From: Athripsodes cinereus
Lineage: Eukaryota; Arthropoda; Insecta; Trichoptera; Leptoceridae
Assembly (NCBI GenBank): GCA_947579605.1
Contig: OX388325.1
Coordinates: forward strand, 2,785,572 to 2,849,571
DNA: 64,000 bases
Reading direction: 5' to 3'
The notes beneath the pieces are model-generated. The model worked only from the letters and a program-made list of their open reading frames with translations. It made no database searches and was not told where the DNA came from. This document shows, in pieces, positions 53,000 to 62,574 of this stretch. How positions within the stretch are numbered: position 1 is the first letter of the stretch; each line of letters opens with the position of its first letter. Position numbers and translations under genes: made by a program.

Positions 53000-53761
53000 C
53001 ACTTTGATACAAGTTGTCAACTTACAAAATTCTCAGACGTCCGCACTTTCTCACATCCCCTTTTACAAATTAGTGCACCCTTTTTGTCATTCCTTCATCA
53101 TCCATACACACCACATGTCCATACACTTCTCTCGCATCTGCTCGTTCTCCTAATGTCATCACTCCGCACTCTTATCAAGTAACGTTTCACCAACTATTCT
53201 TCTCAGCTATCCCATCTCCAGAGTTTTTTTTTTATTAATTCCACTTTCCAATATGAGCACTGAGCAGGGTTTCTCTTGACATAATCTAAATACGATCTTA
53301 ATCTTGTATCGAACTTAATCATTTTTTTTTTAGAATATTGGCGATGCATCTTGTTTGGATGATTTCCGCTATTTAAAATCATGGGTTTATTGTTTCAGGT
53401 TATAACTATAGATTAAACTAATTAGTTCAATATTGGGCAAATGTGATCAATTCATCAAAGTACAATGAAATTTTTCAGAACAAAATCAAACAACATTCCA
53501 TGCACCTTATCATCCTCTAAACCAAGCAGATAGCTGATGGATTCTACATTCTGAAGGGAGAAATACAAATCACCGCGGAACTTAATCATACTATCGTCAA
53601 AAATACCCCACTGCCGCTACCATAAGATTCGTATTCATACGATTTTTAACTATGGTCACTTCGCGCGTCGTATGATTAAGATGAAGACAAGATTAAGCCA
53701 GTATTTAAATTGTGTCGAGAGTAACTCTGCAGGCATGATATGGTTATCTTAAATACCTTAC
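53000..53761. other. Intronic sequence of the collagen gene
   Basis: Mostly non-coding. On the minus strand 53606-53456 is open and reads FDDSMIKFRGDLYFSLQN, then SYLLGLEDDKVHGM. It looks like a protein fragment of unknown origin, with no recognised family and no start. Confidence 0.35.
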
Positions 53762-53983
53762 CTTGCATTCATCAATAAGAACATTTGGTTTCATCTTTGG
53801 TTTGTCATATGAAAACTCCGCTTCGTTTGATCCCCTCAACTTGATAGCCATGTCATAACCAAACGTAGCTCCATTATACCATGCCACTGAGTTGACACAA
53901 GAATATGTAAAGTTCTGCGTGGAGTGTTCTGAGAGAAGTCTTAAAAATGTCAACTGCACCGATCCAATTGACTCGTATGAAAT
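53762..53983 (-). CDS. Fibrillar collagen, penultimate coding exon (COLFI domain)
   Basis: This 74-codon, phase-0 exon on the minus strand is bounded by a TTTAAATTTCAG acceptor and an AAG/GTAAGG donor (GT at 53761-53760). It reads VQLTFLRLLSEHSTQNFTY, then CVNSVAWYN, then LRGSNEAEFSYD and a closing IDECK. FLRLLS...QN.TY.C.NSVAW and the second cysteine are the core of the fibrillar collagen C-propeptide. The reading runs directly into the terminal exon at 49580. The 4.2-kb intron between them carries a LINE and a hAT relic. No further upstream exon was found to the window's end, so the triple-helix exons must lie beyond 64 kb. Confidence 0.9.
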
Positions 53984-54044
53984 CTGAAATTTAAATAGTA
54001 AAAATAGTTATCGCATAGTTATTTTCATGCTTTGTGGATATACT

Positions 54045-54280
54045 TGTCGGAAAGAAAGGGTGTGAGGAAGCGCGGGCGTCCGAGAACCACGCGGCTTGAT
54101 CGCGTGAATCAAATTCTCAAGGACGGCCGCGTGTTGATTAAGAGGAACCGACGTGCGTGTATGAGAAACTGTATGAATGTGGAGGTAGCGAAGGAAGTGT
54201 GTAAAGATAGATCTGTTTGGCGTTCCGTTTTCTCTGCCTACCCCACTTGGAACATGGCGTGAGAGTATAGTATAGTATAT
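54045..54280 (+). pseudogene. LINE reverse transcriptase C-terminal tail, copy 2
   Basis: About 95% identical to 40165-40395. It reads RKRGRPRTTRLDRVNQILKD and a PTWNMA end with the same TATAGTATAGTAT tail. Both copies begin at almost the same base of the parent element. Confidence 0.8.
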
Positions 54281-55103
54281 ATGTAGTATATTTTTATTTT
54301 TATTTTATTTTATTTTTAACATCTTTCAAGGGACAAACAGTCAGCACAGTAAACATTACAAAAATCAATATTACACACGATATAGACCACAAGAGTCCCC
54401 CTGTATTACCACAGTATAAAATTCGATGACACCAAAACAAGGAAATACTTTACAACAGTAGGTACAACCTAATAGAATTATCAAAAAACAATAATATAAA
54501 AAACAACCAGCAAATCAAACAACAAAGTAAGAAAACAATATAATACAATAACAGATGATAAAGTTAAAAATCAATTCAAATAATTAAAAAAAGTAAAATA
54601 CAATAATAAATATAAATTCAACAAATCAATTAAGAAGACTTAAAAGTTATCATTATTTTAATTAAAAAATTAATTATAGCAATTAGTTATAAAATCAACA
54701 AATCAATCAAGAAGATTAAAAATAATGTAATACAACAATGAATTAAAACAAAATCAAGAAATTAAATAACGAATCTAAACAATAATATTTAAAATAAAGA
54801 AAAACTAGCTAAACAAATAATAAAATCAAAGTACAATAAAAATTTACGATAAATTATAAGATAAACATGTAAAATAATAAATTCAAAATAATATGATATA
54901 ATAATAAATAACTAAATCAACAAATCAATAATATAATCAAAAATAATACAATAAAACAATGAAGCTGTGTGGCAGACAATTCAGCAAAACAAAATATACA
55001 TAGTTAGAAATAAGTGGAATCGAAACAGAAGAAAATTGATTAATAGAAGTAAGTAGGCAGTAGTCAGAGTCGGCATAAAGCACATAAGGCAAAATTTCAC
55101 CCA

Positions 55104-58100
55104 TCAAGGATGCTGTGATGTTCTCAGTAGTTGCACTACACCTGTCCTGAATTGGTTTTTATTCATATGGAAAATGTCTAAACCTCTGAAGAACGAATTA
55201 TACAAGGTACAACTGCGTTGAAGAAAAGTACCTTGCATGTAATTAGTGACACACGGGGGCAACCTAAAGAGATAACTAGTTCGAGTACTACGCGATGGAC
55301 AATTGAAACAGAGTCCCTCCAACAAAGACGCGGAGTCAACCTCACCAGAAATAATTTTATAAAGGAAAAACATATCAATCTGGGTTCTTCTGTTCTCAAG
55401 CGAGGACATCTCATGAAATCCAAGAGCCAGACGATAGCTTTCAAAATATCTGCCCTTTAAAAAACTGAGATGTCTCACGAACTTCCTCTGAACGCTCTCT
55501 ATTCTATCAATATATGTTATATATTGAGGATTCCAGACCACCACAGAGAATTCCAACAAATTACGCACAAACGCATAGTAAAGCACTTTATATGTGAACG
55601 GTGACCTAAATGGCTTAGTAATCCGCAAAATAAAGCCTAACATCCTCTGAGGTCTATCAATTATAGAGTCAATGTGCGATTTATAAAGCATCTTGGAGTC
55701 CAGAATCACTCCCAAGTCACGTACATCTTCACGTCGCGACAAAGTTTCCGCATCAATGGTATAGGAGAATGCGATAGGTTGCTTTGCCCTAGTAAATGAA
55801 ATGACACTACACTTTGAGACGTTCAAATAAAGCTGGTTAGCACTGCAATAGCTCATCAGACGATCAAGATCACTCTGGAGATCTAAACAATCCTGGACAG
55901 TTTTAACTTTCATAAATATTTTTGTGTCGTCAGCAAACATGAGGAACCTGGCGTGATGGAAACAGCGACCAATATCATTGACATAAAGAATAAAAAGCAA
56001 CGGTCCCAGATGTGACCCCTGAGGTATTCCGGAAGAACAAGGGCGAAACTGTGACACTGAGCCACTTATCGCTACAGCCTGCGACCTTCCCTCAACATAA
56101 GAAGTGAACCATCGATAAAGATCTCCATGGATTCCGTAACAATGCAACTTATGTAGGAGGACCTTGTGACTAATCTTGTCAAAGGCTTTCGCATAATCTG
56201 TATATACAGCATCCACCTGTCCACCTCGACCCATCATTCGAGTCACATAATCTGTGAATTCTAGCAAATTCGACTCTACCGATCTTCCACGGACAAAACC
56301 ATGCTGATTGGGCATTATAAATGACTTTACATCGGAGGACAACTGCAACACAACCACCTTCTCCATCAACTTACTGAACAATGATATCTTAGAAATTGGT
56401 CTGTAGTTAACAATGTTATGTTTGTCACCGGACTTATGAATTGGTGTAATGAAGGATCTTTTCCAAGTGCTTGGAAAAGTTCCTTCAGCAAGAGAGCGTT
56501 TGTAAATAAGAGAAAGAGGGACAGACAGTTCTTCAGCACAATTTTTCACAAATATTGCGGGAATGCCGTCAGGACCAGAGCCACCCCTAGAATCAAGTTC
56601 CTCTATACATTTTAATACAATACTAGGTGAGATATCGACTGTATGAATGTCCAACACAGAGTCACACCCAACAGTAGGAAGACTAATATCGCCTTCAACG
56701 AAAACAGAGTGAAAGTATTGACCAAACATTTCGGAAATAGACCCCACACTAGACGAAGTCACTCCATCAAAATGCATATGTGCTGGAAGGGAAGAAGAGG
56801 ACCGCTTCGACTTCACATATGACCAAAACTTGTTAGGATCCTTCTTGATGAGCTCCTCAGTAGAAGTTATGAACCTTGCGTAGCATTCCTGAGCAATTTT
56901 CTTCTGGCGAGATCTCAATAATTTGAATGCTGAGTAACAAGAAACATCTCCAGTCTGCTTCCAACGCCTATGGTACCTTCGCTTTTCTCCAATTATCCTT
57001 ATCAATGCCTTGCTGTACCAAGTCGGAAACCTGCCAGTTGAGTTAACTTTTTTCTTTGGAACAAATTTCTCCATTATCTGATTCAAAAATGAATAAAATT
57101 TGGCCGTGGCTTCCTCCACGCCAATACAGTTCAGTTCTTTGTCCCAATCATATGACGACAGTGTGCGTCTGATTCCATCATAGTTTGCACTGTGAAACAA
57201 AGATACCTCACGCGATGGAGCCACCACAAACAGATCACCCGCAATCTCAGTTGTTAAAATTAGAGAGGGATGATGCGAATCTTCATGCGTAAGAGGCTCT
57301 GGGCACACAGACACCAAAATATTGTCCATATTAGAAATAACAAGATCTAAAACTCTTCCTCCTTGATTACAATGAGTATTAAACTGTCTAAGATCGCAAA
57401 ATGACATAAAATCAACCAAAGAAATGGATGCAGCATCGCTAAAGCCAGTTGGTAGACAAAACCCACCAGCATCATCCCCTCCCCAGACAATGCCTGGCAA
57501 GTTATAGTCTCCCAACAATAAAAATAATTCATTAGGTCGTTCCATAATCAGACGCGAGCACATATCAATATTGATGGCGAGATTAGAGGAAAACATAGTA
57601 CCCTGAGGAACATATGAGCAACAGATATTCAAGGAAACACGTGCATTCGGAAAAACTATCGAAACCCATACATCCTCCGCTTGCGTGCACCAACTCACTC
57701 GCTGCTCAGATGAGAAGTCACTACGCACGGCTATGAGAACTCCTCCTCCCAATGATTGTCCAGTCCGAGCATAATCACGATCCCTTCTATAAACGTTATA
57801 TCTATCGTCAAACAACTCGCAATTCCCAATAGTGTCCACTAACCATGTCTCAGTGAGACAAATAATGTCATAGTCATTTTGAGTGACTTCATATAAAAAT
57901 TCATTAGTCTTGGTACGCAATCCTCTAACATTCTGATAATAAACTGTCAACTCTCCCAGTCTAAAACCTTCCACCCAATACAACAGTGATATCAAACAGT
58001 GAATAGTGGTAAAGAATACACCCAAAACCATCAATACTTCCCAACCAATCACCACACAAAAACACAATCGTAAAGTGGTATCCACCTTCAACAATATACG

Positions 58101-58112
58101 AAAAGCCAGCAC
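55104..58112 (-). CDS. LINE ORF2: AP-type endonuclease plus reverse transcriptase
   Basis: The 1002-residue frame has no lesion. The AP-like endonuclease has YYQNVRGLRTK (near residue 58), CLTETWL (~85-91), GDYNLPGIVW, LDLVISN and EDSHHPSL. The reverse transcriptase has GPDGIPAIFVKN, NYRPISKIS, NQHGFVRGRS, AFDKISHK, GIPQGSHLGPLLF and catalytic FADDTK near residue 724. The C-terminus carries the Jockey-like TNYMQGTFLQRS block. All catalytic motifs are intact, so the protein may work. The hydrophobic first ~48 residues look unlike LINE protein and may be untranslated leader read through; the true start is uncertain. Confidence 0.92.
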   Translation of the reverse strand: MLAFRILLKVDTTLRLCFCVVIGWEVLMVLGVFFTTIHCLISLLYWVEGFRLGELTVYYQNVRGLRTKTNEFLYEVTQNDYDIICLTETWLVDTIGNCELFDDRYNVYRRDRDYARTGQSLGGGVLIAVRSDFSSEQRVSWCTQAEDVWVSIVFPNARVSLNICCSYVPQGTMFSSNLAINIDMCSRLIMERPNELFLLLGDYNLPGIVWGGDDAGGFCLPTGFSDAASISLVDFMSFCDLRQFNTHCNQGGRVLDLVISNMDNILVSVCPEPLTHEDSHHPSLILTTEIAGDLFVVAPSREVSLFHSANYDGIRRTLSSYDWDKELNCIGVEEATAKFYSFLNQIMEKFVPKKKVNSTGRFPTWYSKALIRIIGEKRRYHRRWKQTGDVSCYSAFKLLRSRQKKIAQECYARFITSTEELIKKDPNKFWSYVKSKRSSSSLPAHMHFDGVTSSSVGSISEMFGQYFHSVFVEGDISLPTVGCDSVLDIHTVDISPSIVLKCIEELDSRGGSGPDGIPAIFVKNCAEELSVPLSLIYKRSLAEGTFPSTWKRSFITPIHKSGDKHNIVNYRPISKISLFSKLMEKVVVLQLSSDVKSFIMPNQHGFVRGRSVESNLLEFTDYVTRMMGRGGQVDAVYTDYAKAFDKISHKVLLHKLHCYGIHGDLYRWFTSYVEGRSQAVAISGSVSQFRPCSSGIPQGSHLGPLLFILYVNDIGRCFHHARFLMFADDTKIFMKVKTVQDCLDLQSDLDRLMSYCSANQLYLNVSKCSVISFTRAKQPIAFSYTIDAETLSRREDVRDLGVILDSKMLYKSHIDSIIDRPQRMLGFILRITKPFRSPFTYKVLYYAFVRNLLEFSVVVWNPQYITYIDRIESVQRKFVRHLSFLKGRYFESYRLALGFHEMSSLENRRTQIDMFFLYKIISGEVDSASLLEGLCFNCPSRSTRTSYLFRLPPCVTNYMQGTFLQRSCTLYNSFFRGLDIFHMNKNQFRTGVVQLLRTSQHP

Positions 58113-58234
58113 ACAAACAACAACAACAGCAACAAGGAAACTGCAGATAATAGTTGAAATAGTACTTCATGCTAATATTATTTAACACTAAGAGATGTTC
58201 AATGAAGTTCAAATAATAAAAACAATTCAAAAAT

Positions 58235-58560
58235 TTATACGTGATATAATAAGGATATTTATTTAAATAAAAACAATTAAAAGGTATATATAATAATATA
58301 AGAATGAATAATTCAGGAAAATACTTATTTAGATAAAAACAATTAAAAGGTATATATAATAATATAAGAAAGAATAAATCAGGAAAATATTTATTTAGAC
58401 AAAAACAATTAAAAGGTATATATAATAATAATATAAGAATGAATAATTCAGGAAAATATTCATTTTGATAAATACAATTAAAAGGTATATATAAAAGAAA
58501 ATATTTATTTAGATAAAAACAATTAAAAGGTATATAAAAAATAAGAGATAAAATTTCAGA
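58235..58560 (-). repeat. ~66-70-bp tandem repeats between ORF1 and ORF2
   Basis: Five copies of a unit with AAAACAATTAAAAGGTATAT and AATTCAGGAAAATATTTATT lie in the LINE's inter-ORF spacer. Copies vary in length. They also generate a spurious hydrophobic open frame. Confidence 0.88.
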
Positions 58561-58695
58561 AAAATATAAAATGATGATAAAAGTATGTATATATAAATCA
58601 TAAAAGGGACATGCCGAGGAACAGTAGTAATCAGCAATATAATTAAAATTAAATTTAGATGATGTAACACACCATATTATACCAAGCGGCAAGAG

Positions 58696-59706
58696 TCAGA
58701 TAAGTTTTTTAAGATCAGATGATGATCTAATTAAAATTGGCGGAGCTTTTTCGATTTTCCGAACATAGATCCGGCAGTCTTTGATCCACGCAAATTTATA
58801 TTGTTTTATCTTTGCCAACCGTCTTGTCTCCCTGTACAGCACCTTATTATCCTTAGTAAGATGATGGTTTACAAAAATCTTACCACCACCAGATAGCCCC
58901 AAGTCATGAGCCGTCAGCTCCCGTTTCCGCTTAGCACCTTCCAAGAATGCATTCTTACTATTTCTGTCAGAAAACTTAATTATTATTTTTGAAGGAACTT
59001 TCTCTTTTGGATCCCTACTCCATGACGCAACTCTCTGAACACTAATTACCGATTTCGAAGGAACCCCAGCATCAATTTTCGCTAACAGTGTGTCAACCAA
59101 TGCGGTGAGATTTTCATCCTTCAACTCAGGAATACCCGAAATCTCAGCATTGCAAATCCTAGCAAATTGCTCCCTATCCCTATTATCACTCATGATCTGA
59201 GCGAGACCCTTATCCAAGTCAGCAACTTTACTCTCCAATGCATCAAATCGTCTCATTCGAATTTCGATTTCAGCGAGCTTGGCATCGATGGTCTCATTCC
59301 GATCACTAGTAAATGATGAAAAGGACTTCATCTCCTGCATCTCCTTATACATCAACTGAAAATCCTCCCGCAAACTATGAAGCTCATGTAATATTTCCTG
59401 AGAATTAGGCAAGTCCTCAGATGCTGAGGTCGACGTATGAGCAGAACCCACAATTGGGGCAGGAGATCTTCGGGGCGCAACCGTGTTAACAGCAGTGCAA
59501 GAGTCAACAGGCGAACGTGATCGCAGAGACCTCGGATCCTCCAATTTACAGGATGGACAGCGCCACTGAGCTTTAGACATATTAGACATTTTTTTTAAGA
59601 CAGGGACCGAAGTCCCCAAGCATGTGCAGTGATAGGCACTAAAGCACCGACAACATTTTAAAGACTTTGAGGGGCTAATTTGGTTACTACACTGTCTGCA
59701 ATTCAT
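58696..59706 (-). CDS. LINE ORF1: PHD finger, coiled coil and RRM-like RNA-binding protein
   Basis: The start is placed at the ATG before NCRQC (59706), because the zinc finger begins there; the frame is open to 59742. Residues ~2-52 form a PHD-type C4HC3 finger (CRQCSNQ...CCRCFSAYHCTC...WRCPSC). Residues ~100-180 are a predicted coiled coil (EILHELHSLREDFQLMYKEM, then a DALESKVADLD heptad region). The C-terminal part (~185-335) matches the L1-ORF1-like RNA-binding fold (AEISGIPELKDENLTALVDT, then IIIKFSDRNSKNAFL, then RIYVRKI). It would package LINE RNA. It is intact and probably expressed together with ORF2. Confidence 0.85.
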   Translation of the reverse strand: MNCRQCSNQISPSKSLKCCRCFSAYHCTCLGTSVPVLKKMSNMSKAQWRCPSCKLEDPRSLRSRSPVDSCTAVNTVAPRRSPAPIVGSAHTSTSASEDLPNSQEILHELHSLREDFQLMYKEMQEMKSFSSFTSDRNETIDAKLAEIEIRMRRFDALESKVADLDKGLAQIMSDNRDREQFARICNAEISGIPELKDENLTALVDTLLAKIDAGVPSKSVISVQRVASWSRDPKEKVPSKIIIKFSDRNSKNAFLEGAKRKRELTAHDLGLSGGGKIFVNHHLTKDNKVLYRETRRLAKIKQYKFAWIKDCRIYVRKIEKAPPILIRSSSDLKKLI

Positions 59707-59904
59707 TGTGTAATTCCAGATATTGGCAAGTAACGAAAGCAATAGAATATATAATGTAAAGTTATGTAATTGCTTAATATAAGGAAAAGGTCCAATAAAT
59801 ACGTTCGCAATTAAATAGGTAAACTATAAATAAATAAATAAATAAATAAGATATCAATACAATTCAGTTAAGTACTTAGTCAATCTGTAATATAAAAATA
59901 TAAG

Positions 59905-60250
59905 TAGGTATAGAAAGGTAATTAATACATGTATAATACTGTGGTTAATACAGGTGAGTACTCAACGAAAATATATAGTTCATAACAATCAACAAAAAAA
60001 TATATAAAAAAAAAAAAAATTACAATACAAAACATATATATGTGGGTGCAGATAGATACTGAATACGTATACAAGATAATATAGGTAATATAAATAGGTA
60101 CTGAATCAAAATATTAGGTAAACAAAATAATAAACATACAATAATAGGAAGAAAACATACATATGAAAATATAGGTAGGTATAGAAAGATAATTAATACA
60201 TGTATAATACTGTGGTTTATACAGGTGGGCACCCAATGAAAATATAATGT
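59905..60250 (-). repeat. Internal direct repeats in LINE 5' region
   Basis: GTAGGTATAGAAAGGTAATT, ATACATGTATAATACTGTGG and ACAGGTGAGTACTCAA occur near 59905-59975. They recur near 60175-60240 with few changes, a ~268-bp spacing. A weaker third copy lies near 60530. Tandem 5' units often hold LINE promoters. Confidence 0.7.
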
Positions 60251-60844
60251 TAAATTACAATTAAAAATGTTGATATAGAATAAAGGTATAGAATTATAGA
60301 TAGCCAATTGATACAAATATAAGATACCTAGGGGTAAAAAGATACTTATGTACTTATTAAACTTTTCATGGGTAAAATTCAAACAAAGCAGTCAATAATA
60401 TAAAAATATAGGTATAGGTAGCCACTTATTTACTATGATAGATACTTTAGTTAACATATATAAGTACTCATTTAAAAAGAAATATATAGGTAATACAATG
60501 AAACAAATGATAATATAAAATATATAGATTATAGATAGATAATTATTACATATAAAACACTGTGTGTAAGAGTGCTATAGAGCTACTTAATAAATGTATA
60601 CGCAACAAAGCAGGCACTCATCAAATACATATATACATACTGAAATACAATAAAGCAAAAATTGAATGTAGAAATCACAAGTTCAGGCAGATACCAACAC
60701 TAGTATCCACATACTATGTATGATACTGCGCAAGCACAACCTAAACATGTATTAATCAGAGAAATTATATAGGCAAATTATAACAAAATACACAAAAATA
60801 CAACACTCACAAGAAAGAAAGAGAAAAAAAAAAAAAAATTATAA

Positions 60845-60960
60845 CTCTCGGCTACGAGTGTCACCTCCGGGGATCGAACCTATGTATGTCGTCTTAGACT
60901 ACAACGTTGGGCTACCGTACTATCAAACTCTGCCACAGACGGTACGGTCGCGCGAAGCAA
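60845..60960 (-). mobile_element. tRNA-like (SINE-type) unit
   Basis: On the minus strand an A-box-like stretch (GTACGGTAGCCCAACG) and a B box (GGTTCGATCCC) are spaced as in a tRNA. A long T run follows (A run at 60822-60838 on the plus strand), which would stop RNA polymerase III. The cloverleaf is degenerate, so it is not called as a working tRNA. Confidence 0.55.
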
Positions 60961-61344
60961 AATAATGTATATTAATAGTTTTACACATCTACAACTAGCG
61001 TGGCGGTGATGTATGTACTTGTATAACTTGTAACAGCGCAGTCTTCGATGAATTGAAACGAAGGAATGTAGTTCAGTATAAACAAAACCAACTGATCTAA
61101 GCAGTCACCTGAAATACCGTTATTATCACTATCCCTCAGGTTCAACTTGCAGCGTGTTGCAATACGGATATTCCCCGACATCCGTGGCAAACAATGAATG
61201 CTCGAACGGTGTCACTCTGTATTCACATATGCAGGAGTTTTTGAAGATCAGAATGAATTCACACAGTCTGACATATTGTTTAATAAATGTGATGTCAAAA
61301 CAACAGCAAATAAAAGGAAAAATAAAAATAAAAACAACACAAGT

Positions 61345-61420
61345 GGGGGCAGCGGTACTTGAACCAACAACCCGTGCGTTCCGGGGCAAGCGCTCTACCG
61401 CTAGGCTACGCAGTCAGAAA
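61345..61420 (-). mobile_element. tRNA-like pseudogene or SINE head
   Basis: On the minus strand GCCTAGCGGTAGAGCGC (A box) and GGTTCAAGTACC (B-box-like, with one inserted base) are tRNA-spaced. T-rich sequence follows. The extra base in the T arm and poor acceptor pairing argue against a functional tRNA. Confidence 0.55.
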
Positions 61421-61449
61421 CCTCTGGCGTCTATTATTTGTTTATAATT

Positions 61450-62574
61450 CGTAAACAATAATATGTGAATTGTTCAGTCCAACCTACTGGAGGACAATAT
61501 CCAAGTGTGTAACAATATTTACGATATGTCAATCACATATGTTCACACCGATTTTCACACTTTAAAAGATCACTTATAGGTAAGACACCAACTCCAAGCG
61601 ATTCGCGACACCTTGTTGCACAGTTCAATTACTCCTCAATCACAAAACTCGCACTATTTACTATACTTGGCAATTATTTATACAGATCAATAAAATCGTG
61701 TATTAGCGCTTCGAATAACTGATTATATATTATATATTTTATGCAGGTAACCTAAAATTATTTAACAAATTAAACAGAACTTTAAGGAAATTTAATTAAC
61801 TACATATTATAATGTGCGCTGTTTCAGTCTGAATTCTTTCAATAATAAAAATATCCTTTCTTTAATATCCAATTTACGATTGTGAACTTTAAAAACATTT
61901 ATACTTTAAAAACACAACAGAAAGTTACATATAATATTTTAATAATCGCACTGTTAAAGACATATTATGTTGTCATTGTTTCGTTTCATAGTTAAACAAT
62001 TATTTGAAATACTTATTTGTGGAAATGAAAATAGGTGCATTTTTTTCGTAACTAAAAATATTTTATACATATACCTATAAAGGAACCGGTGCGATTTTTA
62101 TATAGTATATTTCACTTTCTGTCGTTTATTCAAAGCATACCTACTGACATAGTCTTAGTTTTTTTAACAAACTTTGTTTGAAATTAAACTAAATATATTT
62201 CGACTTACTATTTTAAGTGGTATATGAATGTGTTACTCGAAGTATAATTGTTGGTAAATAAATGGTACGTACTTCAGAGAGTACATATCTATTAGATAAT
62301 TTTATTAGGAAGATACATTGAATATTTTAACACGTGTCAGTGTATGTTGAGATAGAAAATAGGAGACCCGTACAGGAGTGAAAGAGTAGGTATTTTTGTG
62401 ATGAAAACAAGTAAGGATAGATGAGTTAAATTTTGTTTATATTGATATGTTATGTAGGTATTAATACTTCAAATAAAAATAATTTCAAAAGGGAATGATG
62501 GGGACACGTATGTATGATGAGATAGAAAATAGGAGACCTGAAATTAGGAGTGAGAGAGTGGATAATTTTGTAAG
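61450..62574. other. AT-rich non-coding sequence
   Basis: No gene seen. GAGATAGAAAATAGGAGACC occurs at 62349 and again at 62519. The second copy reads YDEIENRRPEIRSERVDNFV, a faint LINE-like C-terminal scrap. Confidence 0.45.

Larger units (their letters stand above)
54285..60830 (-). mobile_element. Two-ORF Jockey/CR1-group LINE, near full length
   Basis: Read on the minus strand it has a repeat-rich 5' untranslated region (about 60830-59750), ORF1, a ~580-bp spacer of tandem repeats, ORF2, an AT-rich ~800-bp 3' untranslated region and an A-rich tail (TATTTTTATTTTTATTTTAT on the plus strand at about 54288). Both frames are unbroken. The 5' boundary is uncertain. It lies in the presumed intron upstream of the collagen exon, in the same orientation as the gene. 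Confidence 0.8.

Noticed and set aside
57961..58692. 243-residue hydrophobic minus-strand frame with repeated YIPFNCFYLNKYF and a cysteine run
   Set aside because: It is a read-through of the AT-rich tandem repeats in the LINE spacer and overlaps ORF2 in another frame.
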